DNA from: Actinomycetota bacterium
Lineage (GTDB): Bacteria > Actinomycetota > Actinomycetes > Propionibacteriales > Propionibacteriaceae
Assembly (NCBI GenBank): GCA_020161795.1
Contig: JAIUOR010000062.1
Coordinates: 44,823-108,822 of the forward strand
Reading direction: 5' to 3'
Length of the DNA stretch: 64,000 nucleotides
Every line of letters begins with the position of its first letter. Position 1 is the stretch's first letter. The notes below the pieces were generated by a model. That model saw only the letters and a program-made list of their open reading frames with translations. It made no database searches and was not told where the DNA came from. Of the stretch, positions 18,128 through 28,554 are shown one piece after another. Position numbers and translations under genes: made by a program.

Positions 18128-20566
18128 TCAGATCTCGGCCAGCGCCTCGGTGGGCGACGCCTTGGCGGCCCGCCGTCCAGGCAGCACGGAGGCCAGCGCG
18201 GCCGCCACCACCGCCACGGCCACCATCCCGAGGGTCTGCGCCAGATCGACGGCCAGGCGCGGCTCCGCCTCATCGGCCATCGAGGTGAGCGCGACCGCGC
18301 CCAGCCAGCCGAAGAACACTCCGGCGGCGATCCCCACCAGCACCCCGACCCCGGCCAGCAACAGAGCCTCGATCAGCAGCATCGACCGCAGCGAGCGGGT
18401 CTGCAGGCCGAGGGCGCGCAGCAGCGCCGACTCCCGGGTGCGTTCCAGCACCGACAGGCCCAGGGTGTTGCTCACCCCGACCAGGGCGATCAGCACGGCC
18501 ACCGCCAGCAGGGCGGTGGTGATGAGCAGCAGCAGGTTGAGGATCTCCTCGATCTGGGCGGCCTCGATCACGCCGCCGGTGACGCCGAACTCGCCCTCGC
18601 CGACCAGTTCCAGAATCTGGCCGACCGCGGAGATCGCCTGGCTGCGGTCGGGGATCGAGAGCCACAGCAGGGCGTCCGGGACGACCCCGCCGAGCTTCTG
18701 CAGAGTGGCCGAGGAGACCATCACGTCACCGAGTTCCAGTACCTGGGAACGGATGAGCGTGAGTTCGACACTGCCCTCCGAGCCGGTCAGGGTGACCCGC
18801 TGACCGTCCTTGGCCGCCTCCGATCGGCTGGAGACCAGGATCTCGTCATCGCCGACCGTCGCCGGCGCGCCGACGGCGACCTCGGCGATGGCCGGGTCGA
18901 AGCCGATCACCGTCAGCTGCTCATAGACCTCCGTGCCGCGGGTGAAGTCCGCCGTCGTGAGGTCGAGCGGGACTGCGCCGTCCACACCCCGAACCCGGGC
19001 GAGTTGCTCCTGCAGTTCGGCGGGGACGGACTGGTCGTGTCCCCAGGCGAAGACCGCCGCATCCACCGGACGGCTCTGGTCGATCTGCTCCAGGATGGTG
19101 GCGCGGACGCTCGCCGTCCCGACCTGCAGGGTGACGATCAGACCGACCGCCAGCATCAGCGCGGTGGCGGTGGCAGAGGCCCGCCGTGGATTCCGGACGG
19201 CGTTCTGCGCGGCCAGCCGCGGCGTGACGCCGAGCGGTGCGACTAGGGCACCCAGCCCGCGCAGCAGCCACGGGACGAAGAGCGGCGCGCCGAACAGCAC
19301 CCCCAGCGCGAGCACCGCCGCGCCGCCGACCGCCGGCAGCACGGGCTCCTCCTGGCCCAGCCCCCATAGCGCGAGCCCCAGGCCGCTCACCGCGAGCACC
19401 CCGCAGATCACGCCCCGCAGCCAGCCGGCGCGGCGACGTTCCTCGACGGTCGGCTCGGGCTGCAGGGCCTCCAGCGGACGCACCCGGGTGCCGCGCAGCA
19501 CCGGTAGGTAGGCAGCCGCCACGGTGATCAGCAGCCCCGCCGCGAAGGCGATCGCCAGATCGGTGGCCGGCAACGCCAGCCCCCAGTACAGCGAGCCGGT
19601 GATGGCGGCACCGATCGCGGCCAGCCCGATCCCCAGTAGGACGCCCAGGCCGGCGCCCATCACCCCGAGCGCGATCGCCTCCAGCAGGAAACGGTTGCGC
19701 ACCTGGGAACCCGCGGCGCCGACCGCCCGCAACAACCCAATCTGGCGGCGGCGCTGGGCCAGCAGGATGGTGAAGGTGTTCGCAATGGTGATCATGCCGA
19801 CCACCGCCGCGATCGCGGCGAACGCCCACAACAGGTTGCGGAAGGCCTCGAAGCCGTCGGTCAGCTGCTCGACCGCCTCGGTCCTGAGCGCCGCGGCGGT
19901 CTGGACGTCGGTGCCCTTCGGAGCGACCTGCTGGATCGCCGCGACCAGCCGGGTGGGGTCGACTCCGGGCTGGCCGCGGACCAGCCAGGTGCCCATTCCC
20001 AGCTCGGGATCAAACCCGAGATCCACGAAGGCGGCCCGGGCGAGGTAGCCGGTCTGGACGAAGAGCGAGTTCGGCTCACCGGTCAGCCCGACCACGGTCA
20101 GGGTCTGATCCCCGCTGGTTCGCAGGCCGGTGTCACCGACCTTCACGCCGAGCGCTCCGGCGGCACCCCGGGAGAGGGCGATCTCACCGGCGGCCTCGGG
20201 CCAGCGTCCTTCCACCAGTTCCGACCAGCGGAAGGGCGCGGAGGGCAGGCCGATCAGGTTCAGGAACGCTGTCGTGGTGTCGTACCGGAGTCCATCGCCA
20301 TAGGTCAGGCTGGCTTCCGCAGCGGCGACCTCGTCCAGGCCCTCGAGCGCCTGGCGCAGCGCGGTCCCGTCCGCGTCGTTGCCGACCTGGACGACGACGT
20401 CGGCACCGGCGATCGGCAGTGACTGCTGGTGCTCCACGCCCCGCTGTTCGGTGGCGACGATCACCGAGGAGCCGACCATGAAGGCGACGCTGATGGCGAT
20501 GGCGACCAGGGTCGCGACGAAACGGGAGGGGTGGTAACGCAGTTCCCGCAGGGCTTGGCGCAGCAT
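18128..20566 (-). CDS. FtsX/MacB-family ABC transporter permease
   Basis: An 812-residue permease of the type with two fused FtsX units: an N-terminal helix, a large extracellular MacB-like domain (about 50-240), helices around LLWAFAAIAAVVGMITIANTF and further hydrophobic segments, then a second extracellular domain and a second set of helices ending before RAAKASPTEALAEI. Such pairs move lipoproteins, peptides or lipids or act as mechanotransmitters rather than importing nutrients. The ATG shares one base with the stop of the ATPase gene, so they are one operon. No nearby two-component genes suggest bacitracin-type sensing. Confidence 0.92.
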   Translation of the reverse strand: MLRQALRELRYHPSRFVATLVAIAISVAFMVGSSVIVATEQRGVEHQQSLPIAGADVVVQVGNDADGTALRQALEGLDEVAAAEASLTYGDGLRYDTTTAFLNLIGLPSAPFRWSELVEGRWPEAAGEIALSRGAAGALGVKVGDTGLRTSGDQTLTVVGLTGEPNSLFVQTGYLARAAFVDLGFDPELGMGTWLVRGQPGVDPTRLVAAIQQVAPKGTDVQTAAALRTEAVEQLTDGFEAFRNLLWAFAAIAAVVGMITIANTFTILLAQRRRQIGLLRAVGAAGSQVRNRFLLEAIALGVMGAGLGVLLGIGLAAIGAAITGSLYWGLALPATDLAIAFAAGLLITVAAAYLPVLRGTRVRPLEALQPEPTVEERRRAGWLRGVICGVLAVSGLGLALWGLGQEEPVLPAVGGAAVLALGVLFGAPLFVPWLLRGLGALVAPLGVTPRLAAQNAVRNPRRASATATALMLAVGLIVTLQVGTASVRATILEQIDQSRPVDAAVFAWGHDQSVPAELQEQLARVRGVDGAVPLDLTTADFTRGTEVYEQLTVIGFDPAIAEVAVGAPATVGDDEILVSSRSEAAKDGQRVTLTGSEGSVELTLIRSQVLELGDVMVSSATLQKLGGVVPDALLWLSIPDRSQAISAVGQILELVGEGEFGVTGGVIEAAQIEEILNLLLLITTALLAVAVLIALVGVSNTLGLSVLERTRESALLRALGLQTRSLRSMLLIEALLLAGVGVLVGIAAGVFFGWLGAVALTSMADEAEPRLAVDLAQTLGMVAVAVVAAALASVLPGRRAAKASPTEALAEI

Positions 20567-21315
20567 CAGGCCCCCAGCGCCTTCATCGCGGCCAGGACGC
20601 GGTCGGCGTCCGGGGCGAGGAAGTCGTCCACGATGCGTCCGTCGCTGAGGATCACCGCGCGGTCGGCGTAGGCGGCGGCGTTCGGATCGTGGGTGACCAT
20701 CACGATGGTCTGGCCCAGCGCCAGGGTGGCGGTGCGCAGCAGGTTGAGCAGGTCCGTCCCGGCGCGGGAGTCGAGCGCTCCGGTCGGCTCGTCGGCGAAC
20801 AGCACCGCCGGCCGGGTGATCAGGGCGCGGGCGATCGCGACCCGCTGTTGCTGGCCGCCGGAGAGCTGGGACGGCAGGTGCCGCAGCCGGTCGCCCAGCC
20901 GCAGCGAGTCGACGATCTGGGTGAACGCGGCCGGGTCGGCCCGACGGCCGGCCAGATCGAGCGGCAGCAGGATGTTCTCCTTCGCGGTGAGCGTCGGCAG
21001 CAGGTTGAACGCCTGGAAGACGAACCCCACCTGGTCTCGCCGCACGGCGGTGAGCTCGCGATCGCGCAGCCCGGTGATCTCGGTGCCACCCAGGTAGACC
21101 TGCCCGGAGGTCGGCCGGTCCAGCCCGGCCAGGCAGTGCATCAGGGTGGACTTCCCCGACCCGGAGGGCCCCATGATGGCGCTGAACGACCCCGGCGTGA
21201 AGCCGACGGTCACCCCATCCAGGGCGCGCACCTCGGCTTCACCGGAGCCGTAGGTCTTGGTCAGGTCCACCGCCTGGGCGATGGTCTCGGGCAGGGCGGG
21301 AGCAGTGATCGTCAC
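20566..21315 (-). CDS. ABC transporter ATP-binding protein (LolD/MacB type)
   Basis: A 249-residue ATPase driving the adjacent FtsX-type permease. Walker A is GPSGSGKST, the signature [15 protein letters not shown] and Walker [13 protein letters not shown]; the H-loop is [14 protein letters not shown]. The GTG at 21315 is the likely start: TAGGTT (complement of 21322-21327) ends six bases before it, and the purine run between is too close to be a ribosome binding site, so the mRNA is probably leaderless. Confidence 0.94.
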   Translation of the reverse strand: MTITAPALPETIAQAVDLTKTYGSGEAEVRALDGVTVGFTPGSFSAIMGPSGSGKSTLMHCLAGLDRPTSGQVYLGGTEITGLRDRELTAVRRDQVGFVFQAFNLLPTLTAKENILLPLDLAGRRADPAAFTQIVDSLRLGDRLRHLPSQLSGGQQQRVAIARALITRPAVLFADEPTGALDSRAGTDLLNLLRTATLALGQTIVMVTHDPNAAAYADRAVILSDGRIVDDFLAPDADRVLAAMKALGA

Positions 21316-21424
21316 TCCTCCAACCTAGGTACAGGCTGTGAGCCGGGCATCCTCCCCACCGGCGAACCTCGTCCTCCGATCGGACGATTCGCCACTTCGG
21401 CATGCGGGGGAAATATGTCGTCAA

Positions 21425-21440
21425 CTCCGCGATCGCGGAG
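21425..21440. promoter_or_regulatory. perfect 16-bp palindrome upstream of a small unknown gene
   Basis: CTCCGCGATCGCGGAG reads the same on both strands. It lies in the 186-bp gap between the divergent ABC ATPase and the gene at 21502, about 60 bp before the latter. A shorter palindrome, TCCGATCGGA, is at 21375-21384. Either could be a repressor site; no nearby regulator is an obvious partner. Confidence 0.35.
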
Positions 21441-21501
21441 CGCGGGGTCGATGATGGGTACGAGCGACGGGTCCACCGGCGCCGACATCGGGGGTAGCGC
21501 C

Positions 21502-21801
21502 ATGGCGAGGAAGATCCGCTTCATGTTCGAGTGGGGACATCGCTGGCCGCTGTGGGAGAGCGGCACCGACTCGTACACGATGGAGCCGGAGGACTATGGG
21601 CTCTCGCCCGAACTCACCGATCGCCTGCAGACCGTGTACGAGCACTGGCAGAAGCACCTCGACACCGAGTCGGGCTGGGACTCACCGGAGAACGAGACCG
21701 CCTGGATCGCGGCGGCCCGTCAGGTCCTGGCCCTGCTGCGGCGAGAGGTCGCCGACTTCGCCGAGGTGCTGGACGAGAGCGGTATCGACGACCCTTCCTG
21801 A
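21502..21801 (+). CDS. hypothetical protein, acidic, 99 residues
   Basis: I do not recognise the family. The protein starts MARKIRFMFEWGHRWPLWES, is Trp-rich at the N-terminus, mentions EDYGLSPELTDRLQTVYEHWQKH and ends acidic (EVLDESGIDDPS). No signal peptide or membrane helix. It is probably a soluble helical protein. Two in-frame ATGs lie upstream; 21502 is preferred because the conserved-looking part begins there. It could have an immunity-type or regulatory role, but nothing around it shows that. Confidence 0.62.
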   Translation: MARKIRFMFEWGHRWPLWESGTDSYTMEPEDYGLSPELTDRLQTVYEHWQKHLDTESGWDSPENETAWIAAARQVLALLRREVADFAEVLDESGIDDPS

Positions 21802-21856
21802 GAAAGCGAGCTCTGGACGGTGTCGCGCCCGCCAAAGGCGCACCCCGCACGGTCGG

Positions 21857-22123
21857 CTAGACGGGATCCGCCGGCCGTTCCACGACGATGGTGACCTTGG
21901 TCACGACGGCGGCGATCGCCCCGACCCCGAGCAGCAGGGGCGCCACCAGCGCGGTGATCGCTCCGACGGTCAGGCCCGCGTTGACCGGAATCGCGGCCAG
22001 CGTCTTCCCGTCGCGCTTCAGGGTGATCCGTCGGACATTGCCCTCCCGGATCAGCTCCATGATCTTGCCGACCACGTTGCCGAACGTGACCTCGAACTCT
22101 TCGGTTCTGCCGTGCTCAGTCAT
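21857..22123 (-). CDS. DUF4342 domain protein
   Basis: An 88-residue protein. The first half (EEFEVTFGNVVGKIMELIREGNVRRITLKRDGKTLAAIPV) matches DUF4342 as I remember it. The second half is one long or two short hydrophobic segments (TVGAITALVAPLLLGVGAIAAVV), so it is probably anchored in the membrane with the N-terminal part in the cytoplasm. Function unknown. ATG 22123 follows a GGAGTGAG run. Confidence 0.75.
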   Translation of the reverse strand: MTEHGRTEEFEVTFGNVVGKIMELIREGNVRRITLKRDGKTLAAIPVNAGLTVGAITALVAPLLLGVGAIAAVVTKVTIVVERPADPV

Positions 22124-22253
22124 CTCACTCACTCCGCGCTGTTGGGCTCTGGTCGGTGACTCCATTCTCGCCCCTGACGCAAGCTCTCCGGCCCATCAGT
22201 GGGTGCCGGAGGTGGCGGCCAGGAGATCTCCGAATCCACCCGGCCCCCGCCGA

Positions 22254-23183
22254 CTACAGATCGGCGAGCAGGGTCGCCGACGGAGCGAAGAAGGTGGTTC
22301 CGGTGTGCGGGGTCGAGAAGTCGAGGATGCGGTCGTGCAGGCCGGGCGGGTCGCCGACGAACATCCGCTCCAGCATGCGTTCGAGCACCCAGAGGTGACG
22401 GGTGTACCCGATGAAGTAGGTGCCGAACTCGCCGCTGCCCGGGCTCCCGAAGGGCATGTTGTCGCGCAGGATGTCGTGCTCGCCCGCGTCGTCCTCGATC
22501 GTGTTGAGGGTCTTGTGGGATTTCTGACCGGTCGTGGCGTCGGGCAGTTCGAGGTTGTCGATCTTGCGGCGACCGATGACGGCCTCCTGCTGCTCGGTGC
22601 TCAGCTTCTCCCAGGCCTCCAGCGAGTGCAGGTACTTCTGGACGACGACGTAGCTGCCGCCGGCGACCGCGGGATCCTCCTCGCCGACGAGGGTGGCCGC
22701 CGGCAGGTCGGGGCCGACGGGGTTGGCCGTCCCGTCCACGAAGCCCAGCAGGTCACGGGCGTCGAAGTAGCGAAAGCCGAACACCTCGTCGGTCATCGAG
22801 GTCGCGGCGCCCAGCGCGTCGAGCAGCAGCCGCTCGAACTCGAAGCACAGATCCTGGCGATCGGCGCGGATGTGGAACAGCAAGTCGCCGGGAGTGGCGA
22901 CGGCGGTGTGGGTGGCGCCGGCGATCTCGCGGAACGGATGGAGTTCCGCCGGCTGGGCCTTTCCGGTCAGCCGGGTCCAGACCCGGCTGCCGATCGCGGC
23001 CGTGCAGGAGAACCGCGACCGCGGGTCGCGGAAGCCGACCGTCTTCACCAGGTCGTCGAGCCCTGAGAGCACGTCGCGCACCACGCCGGTGGCGGAGTCG
23101 TCGTCGGCCACGGTGAGCACCAGGAAGATCGCGGCGTCGGTCAGCGGCGCATCGACCGGCTGGGTCGCGACGGTGTCGGTCAT
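22254..23183 (-). CDS. DyP-type heme peroxidase
   Basis: A 309-residue dye-decolourising peroxidase. The GxxDG signature is GFVDGTANP with distal Asp150; the proximal heme ligand is probably His223 in KSHKTLN, and the distal Arg is R240 just before DNMPFG. There is no Tat or Sec signal and no C-terminal encapsulin-loading peptide (it ends SATLLADL), so the enzyme should be a free cytoplasmic peroxidase, YfeX-like. ATG 23183 has GGGAGG upstream. A 6+6 inverted repeat (23220-23237) lies between it and the divergent sdaA. Confidence 0.92.
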   Translation of the reverse strand: MTDTVATQPVDAPLTDAAIFLVLTVADDDSATGVVRDVLSGLDDLVKTVGFRDPRSRFSCTAAIGSRVWTRLTGKAQPAELHPFREIAGATHTAVATPGDLLFHIRADRQDLCFEFERLLLDALGAATSMTDEVFGFRYFDARDLLGFVDGTANPVGPDLPAATLVGEEDPAVAGGSYVVVQKYLHSLEAWEKLSTEQQEAVIGRRKIDNLELPDATTGQKSHKTLNTIEDDAGEHDILRDNMPFGSPGSGEFGTYFIGYTRHLWVLERMLERMFVGDPPGLHDRILDFSTPHTGTTFFAPSATLLADL

Positions 23184-23219
23184 GCTGCCTCCCAAGGCTC
23201 GGTGACAGCAGGCTAACCG

Positions 23220-23237
23220 AACTCGATTCGGCGAGTT
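23220..23237. promoter_or_regulatory. inverted repeat between DyP and serine deaminase genes
   Basis: AACTCG (23220-23225) and CGAGTT (23232-23237) are separated by six bases; a further CCGAGTT follows at 23239-23245, giving tandem half-sites. It lies about 35 bp upstream of the sdaA -10 box. Candidate operator only. Confidence 0.3.
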
Positions 23238-23282
23238 GCCGAGTTGTCGCGGGTTGCGAGGGGGCGGGGATAGGCTCGCGGT

Positions 23283-24656
<1,374 letters not shown>

Positions 24657-24672
24657 CGTCCCATCCAGCGAT

Positions 24673-24690
24673 CCTCAGCGAAGGCTGAGG
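24673..24690 (+). terminator. hairpin terminator after sdaA
   Basis: CCTCAGC (24673-24679) pairs perfectly with GCTGAGG (24684-24690) around the four-base loop GAAG, 17 bases after the stop, followed by TTGCCTT. Confidence 0.7.
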
Positions 24691-24790
24691 TTGCCTTAGG
24701 GCGGCCCTGAGGGTCGGCTGAGGCAGCCCCCCTAACTTTGCTGCTGAGCCAATCCGGCTCTACTCATCCAGTGATATTCGGGGGTTTATC

Positions 24791-25207
24791 ATGCAAGCTC
24801 GGAAGAAGAGCATCATCGCCGTCCTGGTCGGCGTCGTCGTGGCGGGGGCACTGAGCGCCTCGGCCGCCACTCTGGGGGGCGCTCACTGGGCGCAACTCGG
24901 CGCCGACACCGCCGCGGTCGCCTCGCCCGTGACCAATGGCGTGGACGTCACCTGGGACACCGCCTACGACAAGACCGCCAAGGGCTACGTCGTGAGCAGC
25001 GTCAAGCTGACCACGCACGACAAGAAGGAGTCCATCCCGGGCGACGCGCAGGTGAAGCTGACCGTCACCGGCAAGGACGGCGCGTCCCTGGGCGAATACA
25101 CCAGTGACGACGGCGGCAAGAACTGGGCGGAGCCCAAGAGCAGCATCGCGGCCCACGACGTGGAGGGCGTCGCGGTCGTGATCAACGGGACCACGGTCTC
25201 CGCCTGA
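24791..25207 (+). CDS. exported protein with SipW-type signal peptide (small subunit)
   Basis: A 138-residue exported protein. The N-terminus has two lysines, a 20-residue hydrophobic core and SAATLGGAHW, the pattern of the alternate signal peptides cut by SipW-type peptidases. The mature part is all beta in appearance: NGVDVTWDTAYDK, VKLTTHDKKESIPGDAQVKLTVTG. The same spacing occurs in the first domain of the large protein encoded at 25822 (its LTTD/GDRVKLTI region), so the two are paralogous there. A SipW-type peptidase gene follows 34 bp later. It may be a fibre or surface-layer subunit by analogy with TasA or TapA; that is inference. Confidence 0.75.
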   Translation: MQARKKSIIAVLVGVVVAGALSASAATLGGAHWAQLGADTAAVASPVTNGVDVTWDTAYDKTAKGYVVSSVKLTTHDKKESIPGDAQVKLTVTGKDGASLGEYTSDDGGKNWAEPKSSIAAHDVEGVAVVINGTTVSA

Positions 25208-25241
25208 CCCATCGCTCATCCGTCTAGCTCTGGGGGGAGCC

Positions 25242-25829
25242 ATGACCACGACGCCACTGACGGCAGTCTTGCCGGACGCGGACGTCACCGCACCCGTCAC
25301 GTTGGAGGGAGACGTGGCGGGTGCGCGGTCGTCCAGCGGCCGGCGAATGCGGTCAGCACTCGGCTGGCTGCTGCTGGCAGTGGCGATCGTGGCGCTCTGG
25401 CCCGCCCAGTGGGGTGGGATCACCGGGCTGACCATCGTCTCCGGGCAGTCGATGGAGCCCGCCTACCACACCGGTGACCTGGTCGTGACGATCCGGCAGC
25501 CCGGCTATGCGGTGGGCGACGTGATCTCCTACCGGGTGCCCGCTGGCCAGCCCGGCGCCGGCGGCCGGGTGATCCACCGCATCGAGTCGATCCAGGCGGG
25601 TGTCCTGCGCACCCTGGGCGACAACAACTCCGACACCGACCCGTGGGTGTTCACCGCCGCCGACATCACCGGCCGGGCGATCTTCCACCTTCCCGGGGTC
25701 GGATTGCTCTGGAGCCCCACCGTGCTCCCCCTGATCCTCGCGGCCATCGCCGGCCTGGCGGTCACCGTGCTGCTGTGGCCGGCCAAGCCCGAGCGCCAGG
25801 CCAGCCTCGAAGACGCCGACCATGCGTAG
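25242..25829 (+). CDS. sipW: SipW-type signal peptidase I (Ser/His dyad)
   Basis: A 195-residue membrane peptidase. One helix precedes the active site (about 38-55) and one follows (about 160-180). The catalytic Ser70 is in SGQSMEPAYHTGD. Where bacterial LepB has Lys, this has His112 in GRVIHRIES, the Ser/His dyad of the SipW and ER/archaeal subgroup; the following Asp motif is GDNNSDTD. It lies between the two exported proteins with matching signals, so these are its likely substrates. The stop overlaps the start of the next gene by 8 bases. GGGGGGAG precedes ATG 25242. Confidence 0.88.
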   Translation: MTTTPLTAVLPDADVTAPVTLEGDVAGARSSSGRRMRSALGWLLLAVAIVALWPAQWGGITGLTIVSGQSMEPAYHTGDLVVTIRQPGYAVGDVISYRVPAGQPGAGGRVIHRIESIQAGVLRTLGDNNSDTDPWVFTAADITGRAIFHLPGVGLLWSPTVLPLILAAIAGLAVTVLLWPAKPERQASLEDADHA

Positions 25830-27693
25830 CTCCCGCCGCTCCGCCCTGGTCGCGCTCCTCGCCGCAGTAGCGCTGGCCGGCGTCGTCACCTCGTCCGCGG
25901 CAACCCTGGGTGGAGCGGTGCCCGGAGCGTTGGGCGGCGCGCAGGCCAGCACCCAGCGGATCACCGGCATCAACCTCGAGTGGACGCCGGTCGCCTCCGG
26001 CTCAACCTGGACGGCGGACGCCGTCACCGTGACCACCGACCCCGGCGAGAGCTTCCTGGCCGGCGACCGGGTCAAGCTGACGATCGACCGCAGTGACGCC
26101 GCGGATTGCGAGCTGACCACCACCGCGGCGGCCGGCGACAGCGTCCGGTTCGGCCGTGCGGCGCTGACCGGCAGTTGCCAGACGCTCGCCTTCGGCGACA
26201 TCGGCTCGATCGCGGTCGCCGTCACCGGCGACGATCTGGCCACCACCCTCGGCAGCAGCCTGGGAGACGTCCGGGGGACGCTCGCCGCCTTCAGCGGCGC
26301 CGTGGTCGACCTCGACCGCACCCTCAAGGTCGAGGTCGGTACCGGCAAGGTCACCGGGGTCACCTCGGTCACCTCTTTGTCGGTCGACGTCGCCGCCACC
26401 GGGCTCACCGCCGCCGACCTGGCCGGCGCGCACCTGATCGCCCGCCTCTCGCACAGCGACACCCAGGCCTCGTTCGACTACTCCGGCACCGTCTCGCTGG
26501 ACGGCTCCGCGCCGATCCACATCACCTCCGCCGGCGGCGGCACAGCGACCATCGCCATCGCCATCGACCCGGTCAGGCTCGCCGACGTCAACCGCTTCGG
26601 CATCGTCCTCTCCTCCTCGCAGCACCTGGGCGCCAGCCGCTCCGACGCGCCCGGCGCGTACGCGATCTCCACGGTCACGGGCACCATCGCGGGATCCGGC
26701 TCGGACGACGACCCAGACCCCACGCCCGCCGTCTCCTCCGCCCTGGATCCGGTCGCCCTCGACCAGCGCCTCAGCTACTCCTACCAACTGCCGGCGAACT
26801 TCGATGGCAACTCCCTCGGCTTCTGCCACAACTTCACGATCACGAACACCTCCAGCCAGCCGGTCGACTGGACGCTCACCTTCGACACCTCCCAGGCACC
26901 CCTGTGGGGCTTCGACCCGACCGCGGCGAATGCCTTCAGCTCAACCTGGAACTGGGAAACGGTCTCCTACGACGCGGCCAGGCACCAGTGGACGATCCGC
27001 GGCACGGCGGGGATGCGGACCGTACAGCCCGGCGCGACGCTGGGCACCATGGGCTACTGCGTCCAGAACGTCCCGGTTCCGCCGGTGGACCCGACCAAGC
27101 TGAGCTCGACCGTCACCGTGCTGCCTTCCAGCGGTCAGTACTGGGTGCAACTGAGCCTGTCGGTCACCAGTTCGAGCCACTGGAACCTGCCGTGGGAGAT
27201 CACCATCGATCTGGCCGACCAGGTCTGCGCGGCCGGGCTGCAGGGCGCCTCGCTGCAATGGCACTCCGGTATCGAGGTGACCAAGCTCGACGCCACCCGG
27301 TACACCCTGCGCGGACGTGCCGGCTCGAACACCCGTTTCATCTCCGCCAGCCGGCCGATCGCGCTGAGCCCCCTGCTCGGCTACGCCCCCACCGGTGGCC
27401 AGTACCAGCTCCCCTGCGGCAAGTCCGCTCGGACGGCGATCTCGCGGGCCACCGCGCAGCCGGAGGCCACGCCGTCGCCGGAGGCGGCGCCCGAACCGAG
27501 TGAACCGACGGTGACCGAACCGTCCGGGCCGACCGTCATCGAGACGTCGGTCGAGCCGGCGACGCCCACCGTCGCGGAGGCCCCGATCGAGCCGATGGAG
27601 CCGACCGAGACGGAGACGCCCCCCGCCCAGACCGAGGAGCCGGAACAGGCCGAGGAGACGGCGTCCGCACCCAAAGCGGGAGCCGACGAATGA
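25822..27693 (+). CDS. large exported protein with SipW-type signal and two carbohydrate-binding-like domains
   Basis: A 623-residue secreted protein. Residues 1-35 are the alternate signal (RRSALVALLAAVALAGVVT, SAATLGGA). A domain related to the small protein at 24791 follows (about 40-110), then a second beta domain (about 145-280). Two segments (about 306-410 and 428-530) look like CBM2-type beta-sandwiches: first GFCHNFTITNTSSQPVDWTLTFD with conserved Trp, then YWVQLSLSVTSSSHWNLPWEI. The last 90 residues are a Pro/Thr/Glu-rich tail with no LPXTG or membrane helix, so attachment may be through the small subunit or wall sugars. A hairpin (27728-27745) follows. Confidence 0.8.
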   Translation: MRSSRRSALVALLAAVALAGVVTSSAATLGGAVPGALGGAQASTQRITGINLEWTPVASGSTWTADAVTVTTDPGESFLAGDRVKLTIDRSDAADCELTTTAAAGDSVRFGRAALTGSCQTLAFGDIGSIAVAVTGDDLATTLGSSLGDVRGTLAAFSGAVVDLDRTLKVEVGTGKVTGVTSVTSLSVDVAATGLTAADLAGAHLIARLSHSDTQASFDYSGTVSLDGSAPIHITSAGGGTATIAIAIDPVRLADVNRFGIVLSSSQHLGASRSDAPGAYAISTVTGTIAGSGSDDDPDPTPAVSSALDPVALDQRLSYSYQLPANFDGNSLGFCHNFTITNTSSQPVDWTLTFDTSQAPLWGFDPTAANAFSSTWNWETVSYDAARHQWTIRGTAGMRTVQPGATLGTMGYCVQNVPVPPVDPTKLSSTVTVLPSSGQYWVQLSLSVTSSSHWNLPWEITIDLADQVCAAGLQGASLQWHSGIEVTKLDATRYTLRGRAGSNTRFISASRPIALSPLLGYAPTGGQYQLPCGKSARTAISRATAQPEATPSPEAAPEPSEPTVTEPSGPTVIETSVEPATPTVAEAPIEPMEPTETETPPAQTEEPEQAEETASAPKAGADE

Positions 27694-27727
27694 CACTCGG
27701 AACCGCGCCGATCACCGAAAGCGCATT

Positions 27728-27745
27728 TCGGAGAGTCTTCTCCGA
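27728..27745 (+). terminator. inverted repeat between the surface-protein gene and the response regulator
   Basis: TCGGAGA (27728-27734) and TCTCCGA (27739-27745) are a perfect 7-bp stem with a four-base spacer. Position 35 bases after the stop suits a terminator; 60 bases before the response-regulator start also suits an operator. Confidence 0.45.
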
Positions 27746-27803
27746 TATCATCACTGAGACTGCACCCCCCGCCCGCGTGGCGACCCCCCCAGGAGTGAGT
27801 TCA

Positions 27804-28541
27804 GTGAACGACGCGCGCGTTGCCGTCGTCATCGAGGATGACGCCGATATCAGGTCCTTGGTCGCCGACGTGCTTGAGCAGGGCGGCTTCGAGGTCCACA
27901 CCGCGGCCGCGGGCCTGCCCGGCATCGAATTGGTGCGCAGCCACAACCCGGTGGTCACCACGCTGGACGTCTCGATGCCCGGCATGGACGGCTTCGAGAC
28001 CGCCAAGCGGATCCGGGCGATCAGCCCGACCTACCTGGTGATGCTCACCGCCAGAGCGGACGAGATCGACACCCTGCAGGGCCTGCAGGCCGGCGCCGAC
28101 GACTACCTGACCAAGCCCTTCCGGCCTCGCGAGCTGCGCGCCCGGGTCGAGGCCATGATGCGCCGCCCCCGGCTGGCGCCGGAGCCGGCCCCAGCGGCCA
28201 CGCCCGCCGAGGAGGCCGACGGCTGGCTGGAGCACAAGGGCCTGCGGGCACACCCCGAGATGCATCTGGTCCGGGTGGACGGTCAGGACCTGGAGCTGAC
28301 TCCGAGCGAGTTCGACATCCTGGTCGAGCTGCTGAGCGCCGGTCGCCGGGTGGTCAGCAAGACCGAGTTGGTGCTCACCCTGCGCGACGGGCGCGGCACC
28401 GGAGCCTACGTCTCCGACCACGACCTGCGGGCGATCGAGGTGCATCTGACCAACCTGCGCCGCAAGCTCGGCGAGTCGGCCGTCGCCCCGCGGTGGATCG
28501 AGACGGTCCGTGGCGTCGGCTACCGGCTGACCGCCAGGTGA
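27804..28541 (+). CDS. OmpR-family response regulator
   Basis: A 245-residue two-domain regulator. The receiver has the acidic pair EDD (11-13), phospho-acceptor Asp55 in TTLDVSMPGMDG, a Thr in LTARAD and Lys in LTKPFRP. The C-terminal winged helix has LELTPSEFDILVELL and WIETVRGVGYRL. GTG 27804 is the chosen start because AGGAG (27791-27795) is eight bases upstream; an earlier in-frame ATG overlaps the previous gene but lacks homology. A histidine kinase and a GGDEF-like membrane protein follow in convergent orientation, and the SipW locus precedes it, so surface-protein control is a reasonable guess. Confidence 0.92.
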   Translation: MNDARVAVVIEDDADIRSLVADVLEQGGFEVHTAAAGLPGIELVRSHNPVVTTLDVSMPGMDGFETAKRIRAISPTYLVMLTARADEIDTLQGLQAGADDYLTKPFRPRELRARVEAMMRRPRLAPEPAPAATPAEEADGWLEHKGLRAHPEMHLVRVDGQDLELTPSEFDILVELLSAGRRVVSKTELVLTLRDGRGTGAYVSDHDLRAIEVHLTNLRRKLGESAVAPRWIETVRGVGYRLTAR

Positions 28542-28554
28542 TCTCCTCAGGCGG
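28531..28554. terminator. hairpin over the stop codons of the response regulator and the GGDEF-like gene
   Basis: CCGCC (28531-28535) pairs with GGCGG (28550-28554); inside it AGG pairs with CCT with a small bulge. Both TGA stop codons fall within. Possible shared terminator. Confidence 0.4.

Noticed and set aside
22254..22300. An encapsulin-loading peptide at the C-terminus of the DyP peroxidase.
   Set aside because: The protein ends SATLLADL with no extended tail, and no encapsulin gene is adjacent.
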